25,882 nucleotides of DNA from an uncultured Oscillospiraceae bacterium. GTDB lineage: Bacteria; Bacillota; Clostridia; Oscillospirales; Oscillospiraceae. The notes under the pieces were generated by a model that saw only the letters and a program-made list of their open reading frames with translations, did no database searches and was not told where the DNA came from. Positions 7,923 through 14,630 of the stretch are shown piece after piece; the first letter of the stretch is position 1, and every line of letters starts with the position of its first letter. The position numbers and the translations under genes were made by a program. Location of the stretch: assembly GCA_934591745.1 (NCBI GenBank), contig CAKTPQ010000024.1, positions 1 to 25,882 on the forward strand. The letters are read 5' to 3'.

Positions 7923-7961
7923 TTAACGGGAACTTAACATCGGATTAACGACAGCTTAACA
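7923..7961 (+). promoter_or_regulatory. Four TTAAC direct repeats in exact 11-bp phase (Pho-box-like)
   Basis: TTAAC begins at 7923, 7934, 7945 and 7956, each copy followed by G or A and five variable bases. The spacing places all copies on one face of the helix. PhoP of Bacillus subtilis binds TTAACA-like repeats with this spacing. The array lies right after the DUF2804 stop and before its terminator, which is unusual for an activator site. Confidence 0.5.
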
Positions 7962-7962
7962 A

Positions 7963-8002
7963 ACGTGCGGATGTTCCTAACAGAACGTCCGCGTGTTTCT
8001 TT
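7963..8002 (+). terminator. Terminator of the DUF2804 gene
   Basis: ACGTGCGGATGTTC (7963-7976) pairs with GAACGTCCGCGTGT (7983-7996) at all 14 positions, including three G-U pairs. The loop is CTAACA, and TTCTTT follows. Confidence 0.75.
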
Positions 8003-8168
8003 ATGGGAAAACAGTCGCATGATGAGCGCAATTTGCGGAAATATATGTGTTTTAATTAAATATGTGTAACGGGAATAACGCATTTCATACGGAACGCCCC
8101 GTGCGTTTATTGCTAAGAAAATGTTAAAAGTGGAGAAAGTGGCGCTAAAATTTTATAAATATTGCTAA

Positions 8169-8197
8169 TTGCGGGAATCAACGGGATACGGTATACT
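8169..8197 (+). promoter_or_regulatory. Promoter of first NSS symporter gene
   Basis: TTGCGG (8169-8174) and TATACT (8192-8197) are spaced 17 nt apart. The same hexamers and spacing occur before the second symporter at 10153-10181, and about 50 bases upstream are also clearly similar (TTTATAAATATTGCTAA against TTTATCAATACTGCTAA). The leader is about 100 nt. Confidence 0.8.
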
Positions 8198-8205
8198 TTT
8201 TACAT

Positions 8206-8234
8206 GACCCGCAGGAAACACTTTCGTGCGGGTC
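8206..8234 (+). other. Leader hairpin of first symporter mRNA
   Basis: GACCCGCA (8206-8213) pairs with TGCGGGTC (8227-8234). It begins within a few bases of the predicted transcript start. A second short stem, ACCGGC/GCCGGT at 8241-8260, follows. The loop side contains CAGGAAACA, a motif also found in the second symporter leader. Stabilisation of the 5' end is one possible role. Confidence 0.5.
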
Positions 8235-8303
8235 GTCTGCACCGGCGGTGTGCTGCCGGTACGGACAGGCTAAGGGAAAGAAAAAATTGTAAGGAGAGAA
8301 AAC

Positions 8304-9743
8304 ATGGAAGAAAGAAAAGGCTTTGGAACCAATTTTGGTTTCCTGATGGCCGCGGTCGGCTCCGCAGTCGGCCTGGGCAACATCTGGGGCTTCCCCAACA
8401 AGATGGGCGCCTCCGGCGGTTTCACGTTCCTCATCATCTACCTCATTCTGGCTATCCTGTGCGGCTTCATCGTCATGCTGGGCGAGCTGGCCATCGGCCG
8501 TAAGACCGGCAAGGGCGCCATCGCCGCGTACCACGCACTGAGCAAGAAGTTCAAGTGGGTCGGCTGGCTGGGCGTTGCCTCCGCTTTCCTGATCATGAGC
8601 TTCTACTGCGCGCTGGGCGGCTACTGCATCAAGTACGTCGTGCTGAATGTGGGCAACCTGTTCAATGCCGGCTTCGGCTCCAACGGCATGTCCGGCGGCG
8701 ATGTGTTCGGCGGCTTCCTGCTGAATCAGGGCGAGGGCATCATCTACGGCCTGATCTTCGTTATCCTGACTATGCTCATCGTCATGGGCGGCGTCGGCGG
8801 CGGCATCGAGAAGTTCTGCGGTATCGGCATGCCCGCGCTGTTCGTGATGCTGCTGATCTGCATCATCCGCGCCTGCACCCTGCCCGGCGCTGTGAACGGC
8901 CTGAAGTATATGTTTATCCCCGGCTGGGCCGTGGCCAACGGCGTTATTAAGGAGGCTCCCAGCATCTTTGAAGTCATCTCTACCGCAGGCGGTCAGATGT
9001 TCTTCTCCCTGTCCATCGGTATGGGCGCCATGATCACCTACGGCTCCTATCTGGACAAGAAGGAGAACCTGCAGAAGAACGCCATCCTCATCATCGTCAT
9101 GGATACCCTGGTGGCTCTGATGGCCGGCCTGTGCGTCATGCCCGCCCGTTTCGCTCTGGATCCCGAAGGCCCCATCGGCGGCCCCAAACTGCTGTTCATC
9201 ACCATGCAGAACGTGTTCGACTCCATGGAAGGCGCCATCGGCCCCATCTTCGGCATCATCTTCTACCTGCTGGTGGTGCTGGCGGCGGTCTCCTCCTCCA
9301 TCTCCCTGCTGGAGACGGTGGTGGCCCACTTCGTGGACGAGGCCCGCGAGAAGGGCAAGGGCGACCAGCGCAAGAAGTATTCCCTCATCGCCTCCATCCT
9401 TATCGCGCTGCTGTGCGTGCTGGTCAGCGCCGACGGCCTGGGCTCCAACGGGATGGCACCATGCGATATACTGAATATTTCCGGCGACGCCATCCGGACA
9501 TGGAACGACTGCTGGCTGGACTTCTTTGATATGATCTCCGAGGGCGTGTTCATGCCGCTGGGCGGCCTGCTGATGACGCTGATGATCGGCTGGGAGCTGG
9601 GCCCCGACATAGTCAAGGACGAGTGCGAGCAGTCCGGTCATGCCATGGGCAGCTACGGCTTCTTCAAGATCTGCGTGAAGTTCATCACCCCGCTGTGCAT
9701 GATCCTCATCCTGTACGGACAGATCAAGGAATTCTTCTTCTAA
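8304..9743 (+). CDS. Sodium-dependent transporter, NSS/SNF family (copy 1)
   Basis: This 479-residue integral membrane protein of the neurotransmitter:sodium symporter family couples Na+ entry to uptake of a small substrate, usually an amino acid. TM1 has the family signature AVGSAVGLGNIWGFPNKMG near residue 17, including the unwound Na+-binding segment. About 11-12 hydrophobic helices follow, with FFSLSIGMGAMITYGSY as the TM6 unwound region and FYLLVVLAAVSSSISLLE as TM8 with Na2-site serines. The usual Arg after NIW is Gly here (NIWGFP instead of NIWRFP), so the LeuT-type external gate differs. AAGGAGAG precedes the ATG. Arg codons are almost all CGT/CGC, unlike neighbours that favour CGG, which suggests high expression. 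The substrate cannot be told from sequence. Confidence 0.93.
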   Translation: MEERKGFGTNFGFLMAAVGSAVGLGNIWGFPNKMGASGGFTFLIIYLILAILCGFIVMLGELAIGRKTGKGAIAAYHALSKKFKWVGWLGVASAFLIMSFYCALGGYCIKYVVLNVGNLFNAGFGSNGMSGGDVFGGFLLNQGEGIIYGLIFVILTMLIVMGGVGGGIEKFCGIGMPALFVMLLICIIRACTLPGAVNGLKYMFIPGWAVANGVIKEAPSIFEVISTAGGQMFFSLSIGMGAMITYGSYLDKKENLQKNAILIIVMDTLVALMAGLCVMPARFALDPEGPIGGPKLLFITMQNVFDSMEGAIGPIFGIIFYLLVVLAAVSSSISLLETVVAHFVDEAREKGKGDQRKKYSLIASILIALLCVLVSADGLGSNGMAPCDILNISGDAIRTWNDCWLDFFDMISEGVFMPLGGLLMTLMIGWELGPDIVKDECEQSGHAMGSYGFFKICVKFITPLCMILILYGQIKEFFF

Positions 9744-9816
9744 GAGAAGAAACGACAAGGTATGTTATACATTCCGGGACCGCCATCCCGGTATGCTCTC
9801 CAAATAACAGAAAGAG

Positions 9817-9852
9817 CAGCGCCCGCCGAAACGGCGGGCGCTGTTTGATTTT
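9817..9852 (+). terminator. Terminator of first symporter gene
   Basis: CAGCGCCCGCCG (9817-9828) and CGGCGGGCGCTG (9832-9843) form a perfect 12-bp stem with an AAA loop, followed by TTTGATTTT. A smaller CCGGGA/TCCCGG hairpin precedes it at 9774-9791. Confidence 0.9.
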
Positions 9853-9940
9853 GCCGGGGCGGGCAGCGCGCTCCGGGGAGGCGGGAGACCCGGATGCCGG
9901 GAGACGGAAGCGCGGTGCGGTGGGACTGAACACCCGCAGG

Positions 9941-9970
9941 ACAGGCGGCGCAAGCTGCCTGTTTATTCTT
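9941..9970 (+). terminator. Possible second, weaker terminator
   Basis: ACAGGCGGC and GCTGCCTGT form a 9-bp stem with one G-U pair and a GCAA tetraloop, followed by the imperfect T tract TTATTCTTT. It may be a backup for the terminator at 9817-9852. Confidence 0.45.
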
Positions 9971-10152
9971 TGACATACGGTTTCTTTAAAGGAAAAATCG
10001 GGATCGCGGCAAAAAAATCAGAAAAAACCCGTAAAAAGCTGCGCCAACAGCCGCTAAAAAGTGATAATATATTTATAAACCGCACATGACAAATTGTTCA
10101 CAGAATGTTAAAAATGTACAACATGGCGCGAGAAATTTATCAATACTGCTAA

Positions 10153-10181
10153 TTGCGGTTGGGTTTTGTTTCCTGTATACT
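10153..10181 (+). promoter_or_regulatory. Promoter of second NSS symporter gene
   Basis: TTGCGG (10153-10158) and TATACT (10176-10181) are spaced 17 nt apart, identical in hexamers and spacing to the first symporter promoter. The 17-nt spacer differs almost completely between the two, so the hexamers and the upstream block appear to be under selection. The leader is about 140 nt. Confidence 0.8.
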
Positions 10182-10245
10182 TTTTTCATGAACCGTTCAC
10201 TGATTTCAGGGACGGGGAGTTGAGAGGCGTGGCGGCGCCTCAAGA

Positions 10246-10271
10246 TGTTTCCTGTCGATAGACAGGAAACA
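10246..10271 (+). other. Perfect leader hairpin of second symporter mRNA
   Basis: TGTTTCCTGTC (10246-10256) and GACAGGAAACA (10261-10271) form an 11-bp perfect stem with a GATA loop. TGTTTCCTGT also occurs within the promoter spacer at 10167-10176. No T tract follows, so it is not a terminator. A preceding GAGGCG/CGCCTC stem lies at about 10223-10240. Confidence 0.6.
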
Positions 10272-10329
10272 GAAAATCAGCACTCCGAGGAAAGGCGGAG
10301 GGCAAATTTCTGTTATAAGGAGAGAAAAC

Positions 10330-11796
10330 ATGGAAGAAAGAAAAGGCTTTGGATCCAATTTTGGATTCCTGATGGCCGCGGTCGGCTCCGCAGTCGGCCT
10401 GGGCAACATCTGGGGCTTCCCCAATAAGATGGGCGCCTCCGGCGGCTTCACGTTCCTCATCATCTATCTGATCCTGGCTATCCTGTGCGGCTTCATCGTC
10501 ATGGTGGGCGAGTTGGCTATCGGCCGTAAGACCGGCAAGGGCGCTGTAGAAGCGTATCACGTCCTGTCCAAGAAGTTCAAGTGGATGGGCTGGATGGGCA
10601 TCCTGTCCGCGTTCTTCATCCTGTTCTTCTACTGCGCGCTGGGCGGCTACTGCATCAAGTACGTCGTGCTGAACGTGGGCGACCTGTTCGGCGCGGGCTT
10701 CGGCACCAACGCGCTGGCTGCGGGCGCTGAGGCCAGCGGCAATTCCCTGGGTGCTGAGGTGTTCGGCGCATTTATCGGGAATCCCACCGAGGCTATCATC
10801 TACGGCCTGATCTTCGTGGCCATCACCATGATCATCGTCATCGGCGGTATCGGCGGCGGTATTGAGAAGGTCTGCTCCGTGGGTATGCCCGCGCTGTTCG
10901 TGATGCTGCTGATCTGCATCATCCGCGCCTGCACCCTGCCCGGCGCTGTGGAAGGCCTGAAGTACATGTTCGTTCCCGGCTGGGCTGTCGCCAACGGCGT
11001 CATTGACAAGGCTCCCGACTTCCTGACGGTGCTGGCTACCGCAGGCGGCCAGATGTTCTTCTCCCTGTCTCTGGGCATGGGCGCCATGATCACCTACGGC
11101 TCCTACCTGCAGAAGAAGGAGAACCTGCAGAAGAACGCCATCCTCATCATCGTCATGGATACGCTGGTGGCTTTGATGGCCGGTCTGTGCGTGATCCCCG
11201 GCCGTTTCGCCCTGGACCCCGACGGCACGCTGGGCGGCCCCAAGCTGCTGTTCATCACCATGCAGAACGTGTTCAGCCGTATGGGCGGCCTTGGCCCCAT
11301 CTTCGGCATCCTGTTCTATCTGCTGGTGGTCTTCGCTGCCGTTTCCTCCTCCATCTCCCTGCTGGAGGTCATCGTGGCGCACTTCGTGGACAAGGCGCGT
11401 GACGAGGGCAAGGGCGACAAGCGCAAGGCCTACACCCTTATCGCCGCGGCCTGCGTGGGTCTGGGCTGCATCCTGGTCTGCGCTGACCAGCTGGGCGACG
11501 CCAGCTTCACCCCGTGGAAGCTGCTGAACCTGCCGGCGGAGTCGATCCGCACATGGAACGACTGCTGGCTGGACTTCTGGGATATGCTGTCCGAAGGCAT
11601 CATGATGCCGCTGGGTGCCCTGCTGATGTCGCTGATGATCGGCTGGGAGATCGGGCCAGAGGTGGTCAAGGACGAGTGCGAGCAGTCCGGCCACGCCATG
11701 AGCGGCTACGGCTTCTTCAAGGTCTGCGTGAAGTTCATCACCCCGCTGTGCATGATCCTCATCCTGTACGGGCAGATCAAAGAATTCTTCTTCTAA
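10330..11796 (+). CDS. Sodium-dependent transporter, NSS/SNF family (copy 2)
   Basis: This 488-residue paralogue of the transporter at 8304-9743 matches it over nearly the whole length, including the N-terminal MEERKGFG, the TM1 motif GLGNIWGFPNKMG and the C-terminal GQIKEFFF. The main difference is between TM3 and TM4, where a longer Ala/Gly-rich stretch (GTNALAAGAEASGNSLGAE) replaces the shorter segment of copy 1. Differences also occur near residues 390-410. The same Gly replaces the usual TM1 Arg. The ribosome binding region and first codons (AAGGAGAGAAAACATGGAAG) are identical in the two genes. Codon bias is equally strong. This is a tandem duplication that included the promoter; different substrate preference or timing is inference. 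Confidence 0.93.
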   Translation: MEERKGFGSNFGFLMAAVGSAVGLGNIWGFPNKMGASGGFTFLIIYLILAILCGFIVMVGELAIGRKTGKGAVEAYHVLSKKFKWMGWMGILSAFFILFFYCALGGYCIKYVVLNVGDLFGAGFGTNALAAGAEASGNSLGAEVFGAFIGNPTEAIIYGLIFVAITMIIVIGGIGGGIEKVCSVGMPALFVMLLICIIRACTLPGAVEGLKYMFVPGWAVANGVIDKAPDFLTVLATAGGQMFFSLSLGMGAMITYGSYLQKKENLQKNAILIIVMDTLVALMAGLCVIPGRFALDPDGTLGGPKLLFITMQNVFSRMGGLGPIFGILFYLLVVFAAVSSSISLLEVIVAHFVDKARDEGKGDKRKAYTLIAAACVGLGCILVCADQLGDASFTPWKLLNLPAESIRTWNDCWLDFWDMLSEGIMMPLGALLMSLMIGWEIGPEVVKDECEQSGHAMSGYGFFKVCVKFITPLCMILILYGQIKEFFF

Positions 11797-11810
11797 AAAG
11801 TGCATAAAAA

Positions 11811-11841
11811 GGACGCCGGAGCAAGGCTCCGGCGTCCTTTT
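11811..11841. terminator. Bidirectional terminator between second symporter and lipid kinase
   Basis: GGACGCCGGAG (11811-11821) and CTCCGGCGTCC (11827-11837) form a perfect 11-bp stem with a CAAGG loop. TTTT follows on the plus strand and TTTTT on the minus strand, so it serves both convergent genes. Confidence 0.9.
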
Positions 11842-11863
11842 GCGCATTTTTTCAAGGGATGGG

Positions 11864-12745
11864 TCAGCGGAGAAGGGACACCGCGCCCGGCAGGTTCTCG
11901 ATGTCCACCCGCGCCGCGCTGGGGGCGTATTCGCCGTCCAGCGACCATGGGATGTGGGTCTGCGTGGTCAGGGTGACGTGCTGCACATGGCGGAAGATGA
12001 CACCGGGGTAGTCGTACTGCATCCGGGTCATGGCGGTGATGAGGTTCTGCAGATCCAGCGCCGATTTGGGCATCCGGAGGAGCAGCAGCTCGAAGCGGCC
12101 GTCGTCCATCTTGACGCGGCTGGGATCCAGCTTCACCAGACCACCCATGGAGGTGCAGTTGCACACGGCGCCGAAGATAAAATCACCCTCGAACACCTCG
12201 CCGTCCGCTTCAATGCGGCAGCTGTAAGGGCGCAGGGAGTCCAGATCGCCCAGCCCCTCCAGAATGTAGGCGAAGTGGCCCAGGGCGTTTTTCGCCGCCT
12301 GGGATGCGGAGTAGGACGAGCGGGTGAAGGCGCCGAAGGACGCCACGTAGGCAAAGTAGCGGTCGTTGTGCCGGCCGATGTCCAGCGGGTGGGGCCTGCC
12401 GCCGGCAATGTCCAGCGCGGCTAGCCGCGGGTCAGAGGACAGGTGGAGGCTGGCGGCAAAATCGTTGGTGCTGCCATTGGGCAGGTAGCCCAGCAGCGGG
12501 CGCCGCGGCAGCGTCATCAGTCCGGAGATGGTCTCGTTCAGGGTGCCGTCGCCGCCGGCGCAGACCACCACATCATAGTCGGGGCCCCACTCCGCCGCCA
12601 CGCGGCGGGCGTCGCCGCCGGCTTCCGTGACGAAGACGCGCACCAGATAGCCGGCCCGGGACAGGGCGGCCACCGCATCGAACAGGGGGGCACTGGACTT
12701 GGTCTTACCCGCCCGGGGATTGACAATGAACAGGAGCTTCTTCAT
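11864..12745 (-). CDS. Diacylglycerol/lipid kinase family protein (YegS/DagK type)
   Basis: This 293-residue cytoplasmic lipid kinase has the diacylglycerol-kinase catalytic domain: LLFIVNPRAGKTKS at the start, the ATP-binding GGDGTLNE at residues 64-71, and LGYLPNGSTNDFAASL. The C-terminal beta-sandwich ends with the DGE motif in IPWSLDGEYAPS, typical of the YegS/DgkB group. It probably phosphorylates diacylglycerol or a related lipid; the substrate is uncertain. I chose ATG 12745 because GAGGAGGAG at 12750-12758 precedes it; the longer frame from 12784 would add a basic, unconserved extension. It is a single-gene unit. Confidence 0.9.
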   Translation of the reverse strand: MKKLLFIVNPRAGKTKSSAPLFDAVAALSRAGYLVRVFVTEAGGDARRVAAEWGPDYDVVVCAGGDGTLNETISGLMTLPRRPLLGYLPNGSTNDFAASLHLSSDPRLAALDIAGGRPHPLDIGRHNDRYFAYVASFGAFTRSSYSASQAAKNALGHFAYILEGLGDLDSLRPYSCRIEADGEVFEGDFIFGAVCNCTSMGGLVKLDPSRVKMDDGRFELLLLRMPKSALDLQNLITAMTRMQYDYPGVIFRHVQHVTLTTQTHIPWSLDGEYAPSAARVDIENLPGAVSLLR

Positions 12746-12807
12746 GGCTCTCCTCCTCTTGTGTGCCGATGATGCCGCGCACATCTGCCGTGCGCGGGTG
12801 TCCCACC

Positions 12808-12836
12808 ATTATGCCATAGAGCATAAGAAATTGCAA
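12808..12836 (-). promoter_or_regulatory. Promoter of the lipid kinase gene
   Basis: On the minus strand TTGCAA (12836-12831) and CATAAT (12813-12808) are spaced 17 nt apart. It is divergent from the AI-2E-family gene promoter, which has the same -35 hexamer. Confidence 0.65.
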
Positions 12837-12895
12837 CAGGCAGACGGCACACAGTGTCCGGGGCACGGGCGCGGTGCAGGAGAGAAGAAAAAATC

Positions 12896-12924
12896 TTGCA
12901 AAACCGGGCGCTGTCGGCTATGAT
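12896..12924 (+). promoter_or_regulatory. Promoter of the AI-2E/thioesterase/DUF3810 operon
   Basis: TTGCAA (12896-12901) and TATGAT (12919-12924) are spaced 17 nt apart. The predicted start near 12931 leaves a very short leader that just contains the ribosome binding site, supporting ATG 12947. Confidence 0.7.
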
Positions 12925-12946
12925 AGAGGGCAAAGGAGTGATGCGG

Positions 12947-14215
12947 ATGAAGCGGCGGACGCAATATGTGAAATGGGGCCTGACGGCGTTTCTCACCGTC
13001 TGCGCCGTGCTGGTGTTTTACGATACGTTCTACATGGGCGCTACGCTCCAGCATTTCATGAACAAGCTGTTCTCCGTGCTGGCGCCGGTGCTGTACGGCT
13101 GCGCTATTGCCTATCTGCTGACGCCGGTGATGAACTGGATCGAGCAGGCGCTCCACACCGGGTGGCAGAAGGTGTTCCCCAAGAAGCACGTCAAAAACGC
13201 CGCGGGTGTCCTGCGGTTCACCAGCATCCTGCTGGCGGAGGCAGTGGCCATCCTGCTGGTATATCTGCTGATGAGCGTACTGATCCCCCAGCTGGTGGAC
13301 AGCGTGACCATGCTCATCAACAACGCCGAAGCGTATTACTATAAGGTGTACAACTGGGCGGACGGCCTGCTGGACAGCGAGAACGAGATCGCCGTCTGGG
13401 TGGCGGACTTCGTGACCAAGTATTACAGCGACGGCGTAACGCTGCTGAAGGATCACATCCTGCCGTGGGCGCAGGCAGCGCTGGGTACGCTGACCGGCGG
13501 CATCTGGAACGGCATCTGGAACGTGGTCAGCTTCGCGCTGGATCTGATCGTGGGCATCATCGTGTCCATCTACCTGATGACCATGAAGGAAAAGAGTCTG
13601 GCCCGGTGCTGCAAGGCGGTCTACGCCCTGTTCGACGAGAAGAAGGCCAACGCCGTCGTCAGCGGCACCCGGCAGGTGGACCGCATTTTCTCCGGTTTCG
13701 TCCGGGGCAAGCTGCTGGACTCACTGATCATCGGCGCGCTGTGCTTCGTGGGCTGTTCCATCCTGAAGATGCCCTATACCCCGCTGGTCAGCGTGGTGGT
13801 GGGCGTGACCAACGTCATCCCATTTTTCGGCCCGTTTCTGGGCGCGATCCCGTCCGCCTTCCTCATTCTGCTGGTCAGCCCCAAGCAATGCCTGATCTTC
13901 GTGATCTTCATCGTGGTGCTCCAGCAGTTCGACGGCAATATTCTGGGGCCGAAGATCCTGGGCGACGCCACCGGCATCTCCAGCTTCTGGGTCATCGTGG
14001 CCATTCTGGTGGGCGGCGGTTTCGGCGGCGTGCTGGGTATGTTCCTGGGCGTCCCCATCTTCGCCTGCGTACAGGAGCTGGTGAAATATTTGCTGGACCG
14101 GCGGCTGCGCCGCCGCGATATGCCCACGGAGGCCTACGCCTATGTGGAGCGCGCCCGGACGGCGGGGCAGGACAATACGCCGGAAGCAATGACATTGGAG
14201 AAACACCATGACTGA
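12947..14215 (+). CDS. AI-2E family (PerM/YdiK-like) membrane transporter
   Basis: This 422-residue multi-pass protein belongs to the AI-2E family, whose members have been linked to autoinducer-2 export or Na+/H+ exchange; the true substrate here is unknown. It has two N-terminal hydrophobic helices, a long amphipathic central region (VDSVTMLINNAEAYYYKVYNW), and a C-terminal helix cluster with the family core GVTNVIPFFGPFLGAIPSAFLILL and QQFDGNILGPKILGDATGISSFWVI. I start at ATG 12947 because AAAGGAG at 12932-12938 lies 8 nt upstream and the promoter ends just before it. ATG 12941 is the alternative, but its spacing is only 2 nt. The end overlaps the thioesterase gene by 8 nt. Confidence 0.9.
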   Translation: MKRRTQYVKWGLTAFLTVCAVLVFYDTFYMGATLQHFMNKLFSVLAPVLYGCAIAYLLTPVMNWIEQALHTGWQKVFPKKHVKNAAGVLRFTSILLAEAVAILLVYLLMSVLIPQLVDSVTMLINNAEAYYYKVYNWADGLLDSENEIAVWVADFVTKYYSDGVTLLKDHILPWAQAALGTLTGGIWNGIWNVVSFALDLIVGIIVSIYLMTMKEKSLARCCKAVYALFDEKKANAVVSGTRQVDRIFSGFVRGKLLDSLIIGALCFVGCSILKMPYTPLVSVVVGVTNVIPFFGPFLGAIPSAFLILLVSPKQCLIFVIFIVVLQQFDGNILGPKILGDATGISSFWVIVAILVGGGFGGVLGMFLGVPIFACVQELVKYLLDRRLRRRDMPTEAYAYVERARTAGQDNTPEAMTLEKHHD

Positions 14216-14630
14216 ACAGCTCAAGCAGACACTATTGGATTTCGGCAACAATAAGGAGCCGTTTCTCACGCACAACCATATGTATACGGCCGATCTGTCC
14301 GACGGCACCGCCACAGTGGTGCTGCCCATGTGCGAGGACAGCCTGAACCGCTGGGGCGGTGCCCACGGCGGCATCCTGTTCGCCCTGTGCGATGTGGCCA
14401 TGGGCATGGCCATCATGACACTGCGGCAGGAGATGGTGGTGACGGTAAACGCACACATCGACTATCTGGCTGCCGCAGCGGCGGGCAGCACGCTCACCGC
14501 CGTGGGACGGGTGGACAGGCTGGGCGGAAAGCTGGCCTTCTGCTCGGCGGAGATCACCGACGGGACAGGCAGAGCTGTGGCACAGGCGAGCTGCGTCATG
14601 AGCTTTACGGGCCGGCCCCTGCCACTGTGA
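14208..14630 (+). CDS. PaaI-type hotdog-fold thioesterase
   Basis: This 140-residue protein has the PaaI/YdiI hotdog-domain motif GGAHGGILFALCDVAMGMA at about residues 50-68, where the HGG and the following Asp form the usual acyl-CoA thioesterase site. The C-terminal strands GKLAFCSAEITDGTGRAVAQASCVMSF also fit. It presumably hydrolyses an acyl-CoA or aromatic-CoA ester in the cytoplasm; the substrate cannot be inferred. Both ends overlap neighbours, 8 nt with the AI-2E gene and 4 nt with the DUF3810 gene, so the three are translated as a unit. Confidence 0.88.
   Translation: MTEQLKQTLLDFGNNKEPFLTHNHMYTADLSDGTATVVLPMCEDSLNRWGGAHGGILFALCDVAMGMAIMTLRQEMVVTVNAHIDYLAAAAAGSTLTAVGRVDRLGGKLAFCSAEITDGTGRAVAQASCVMSFTGRPLPL

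Larger units (their letters stand above)
7914..8303 (+). other. 390-bp intergenic region between DUF2804 gene and first symporter
   Basis: In order it holds the TTAAC array (7923-7961), the DUF2804 terminator (7963-8002), an AT-rich stretch with near-repeated AAATAtATGTGT/AAATATGTGT (8040-8070), a block similar to the second symporter promoter (about 8115-8197), and a structured leader. No small gene with a convincing start was seen. Confidence 0.7.
9744..10329 (+). other. 586-bp intergenic region between the two symporter genes
   Basis: It contains a strong terminator (9817-9852), a weaker hairpin (9941-9970), an A-rich stretch around 9990-10080 in which I see no gene, a promoter copy (about 10095-10181) matching that of the first symporter, and a structured leader. 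TTGACA at 9970-9975 has only AAAAAT at 17-nt spacing and is a weak promoter candidate. Confidence 0.65.

Noticed and set aside
8034..8062. Second promoter candidate TTGCGG-17-TTAAAT upstream of the first symporter
   Set aside because: The -10 is poor and the block is not conserved before the second symporter, unlike the promoter at 8169-8197.
8178..9758. Open frame of 526 codons on the minus strand across the first symporter; a 535-codon one lies across the second (10240-11847)
   Set aside because: They mirror the symporter genes, are His/Gln/Asp-rich without family motifs, and lack ribosome binding sites. GC-rich third positions keep the antisense frame open.
10089..10102. 14-bp ACAAATTGTTCACA identical to 20255-20268
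   Set aside because: About one such 14-mer match is expected by chance in a window this size, more in AT-rich intergenic DNA. Only a half-site of the palindrome is shared.
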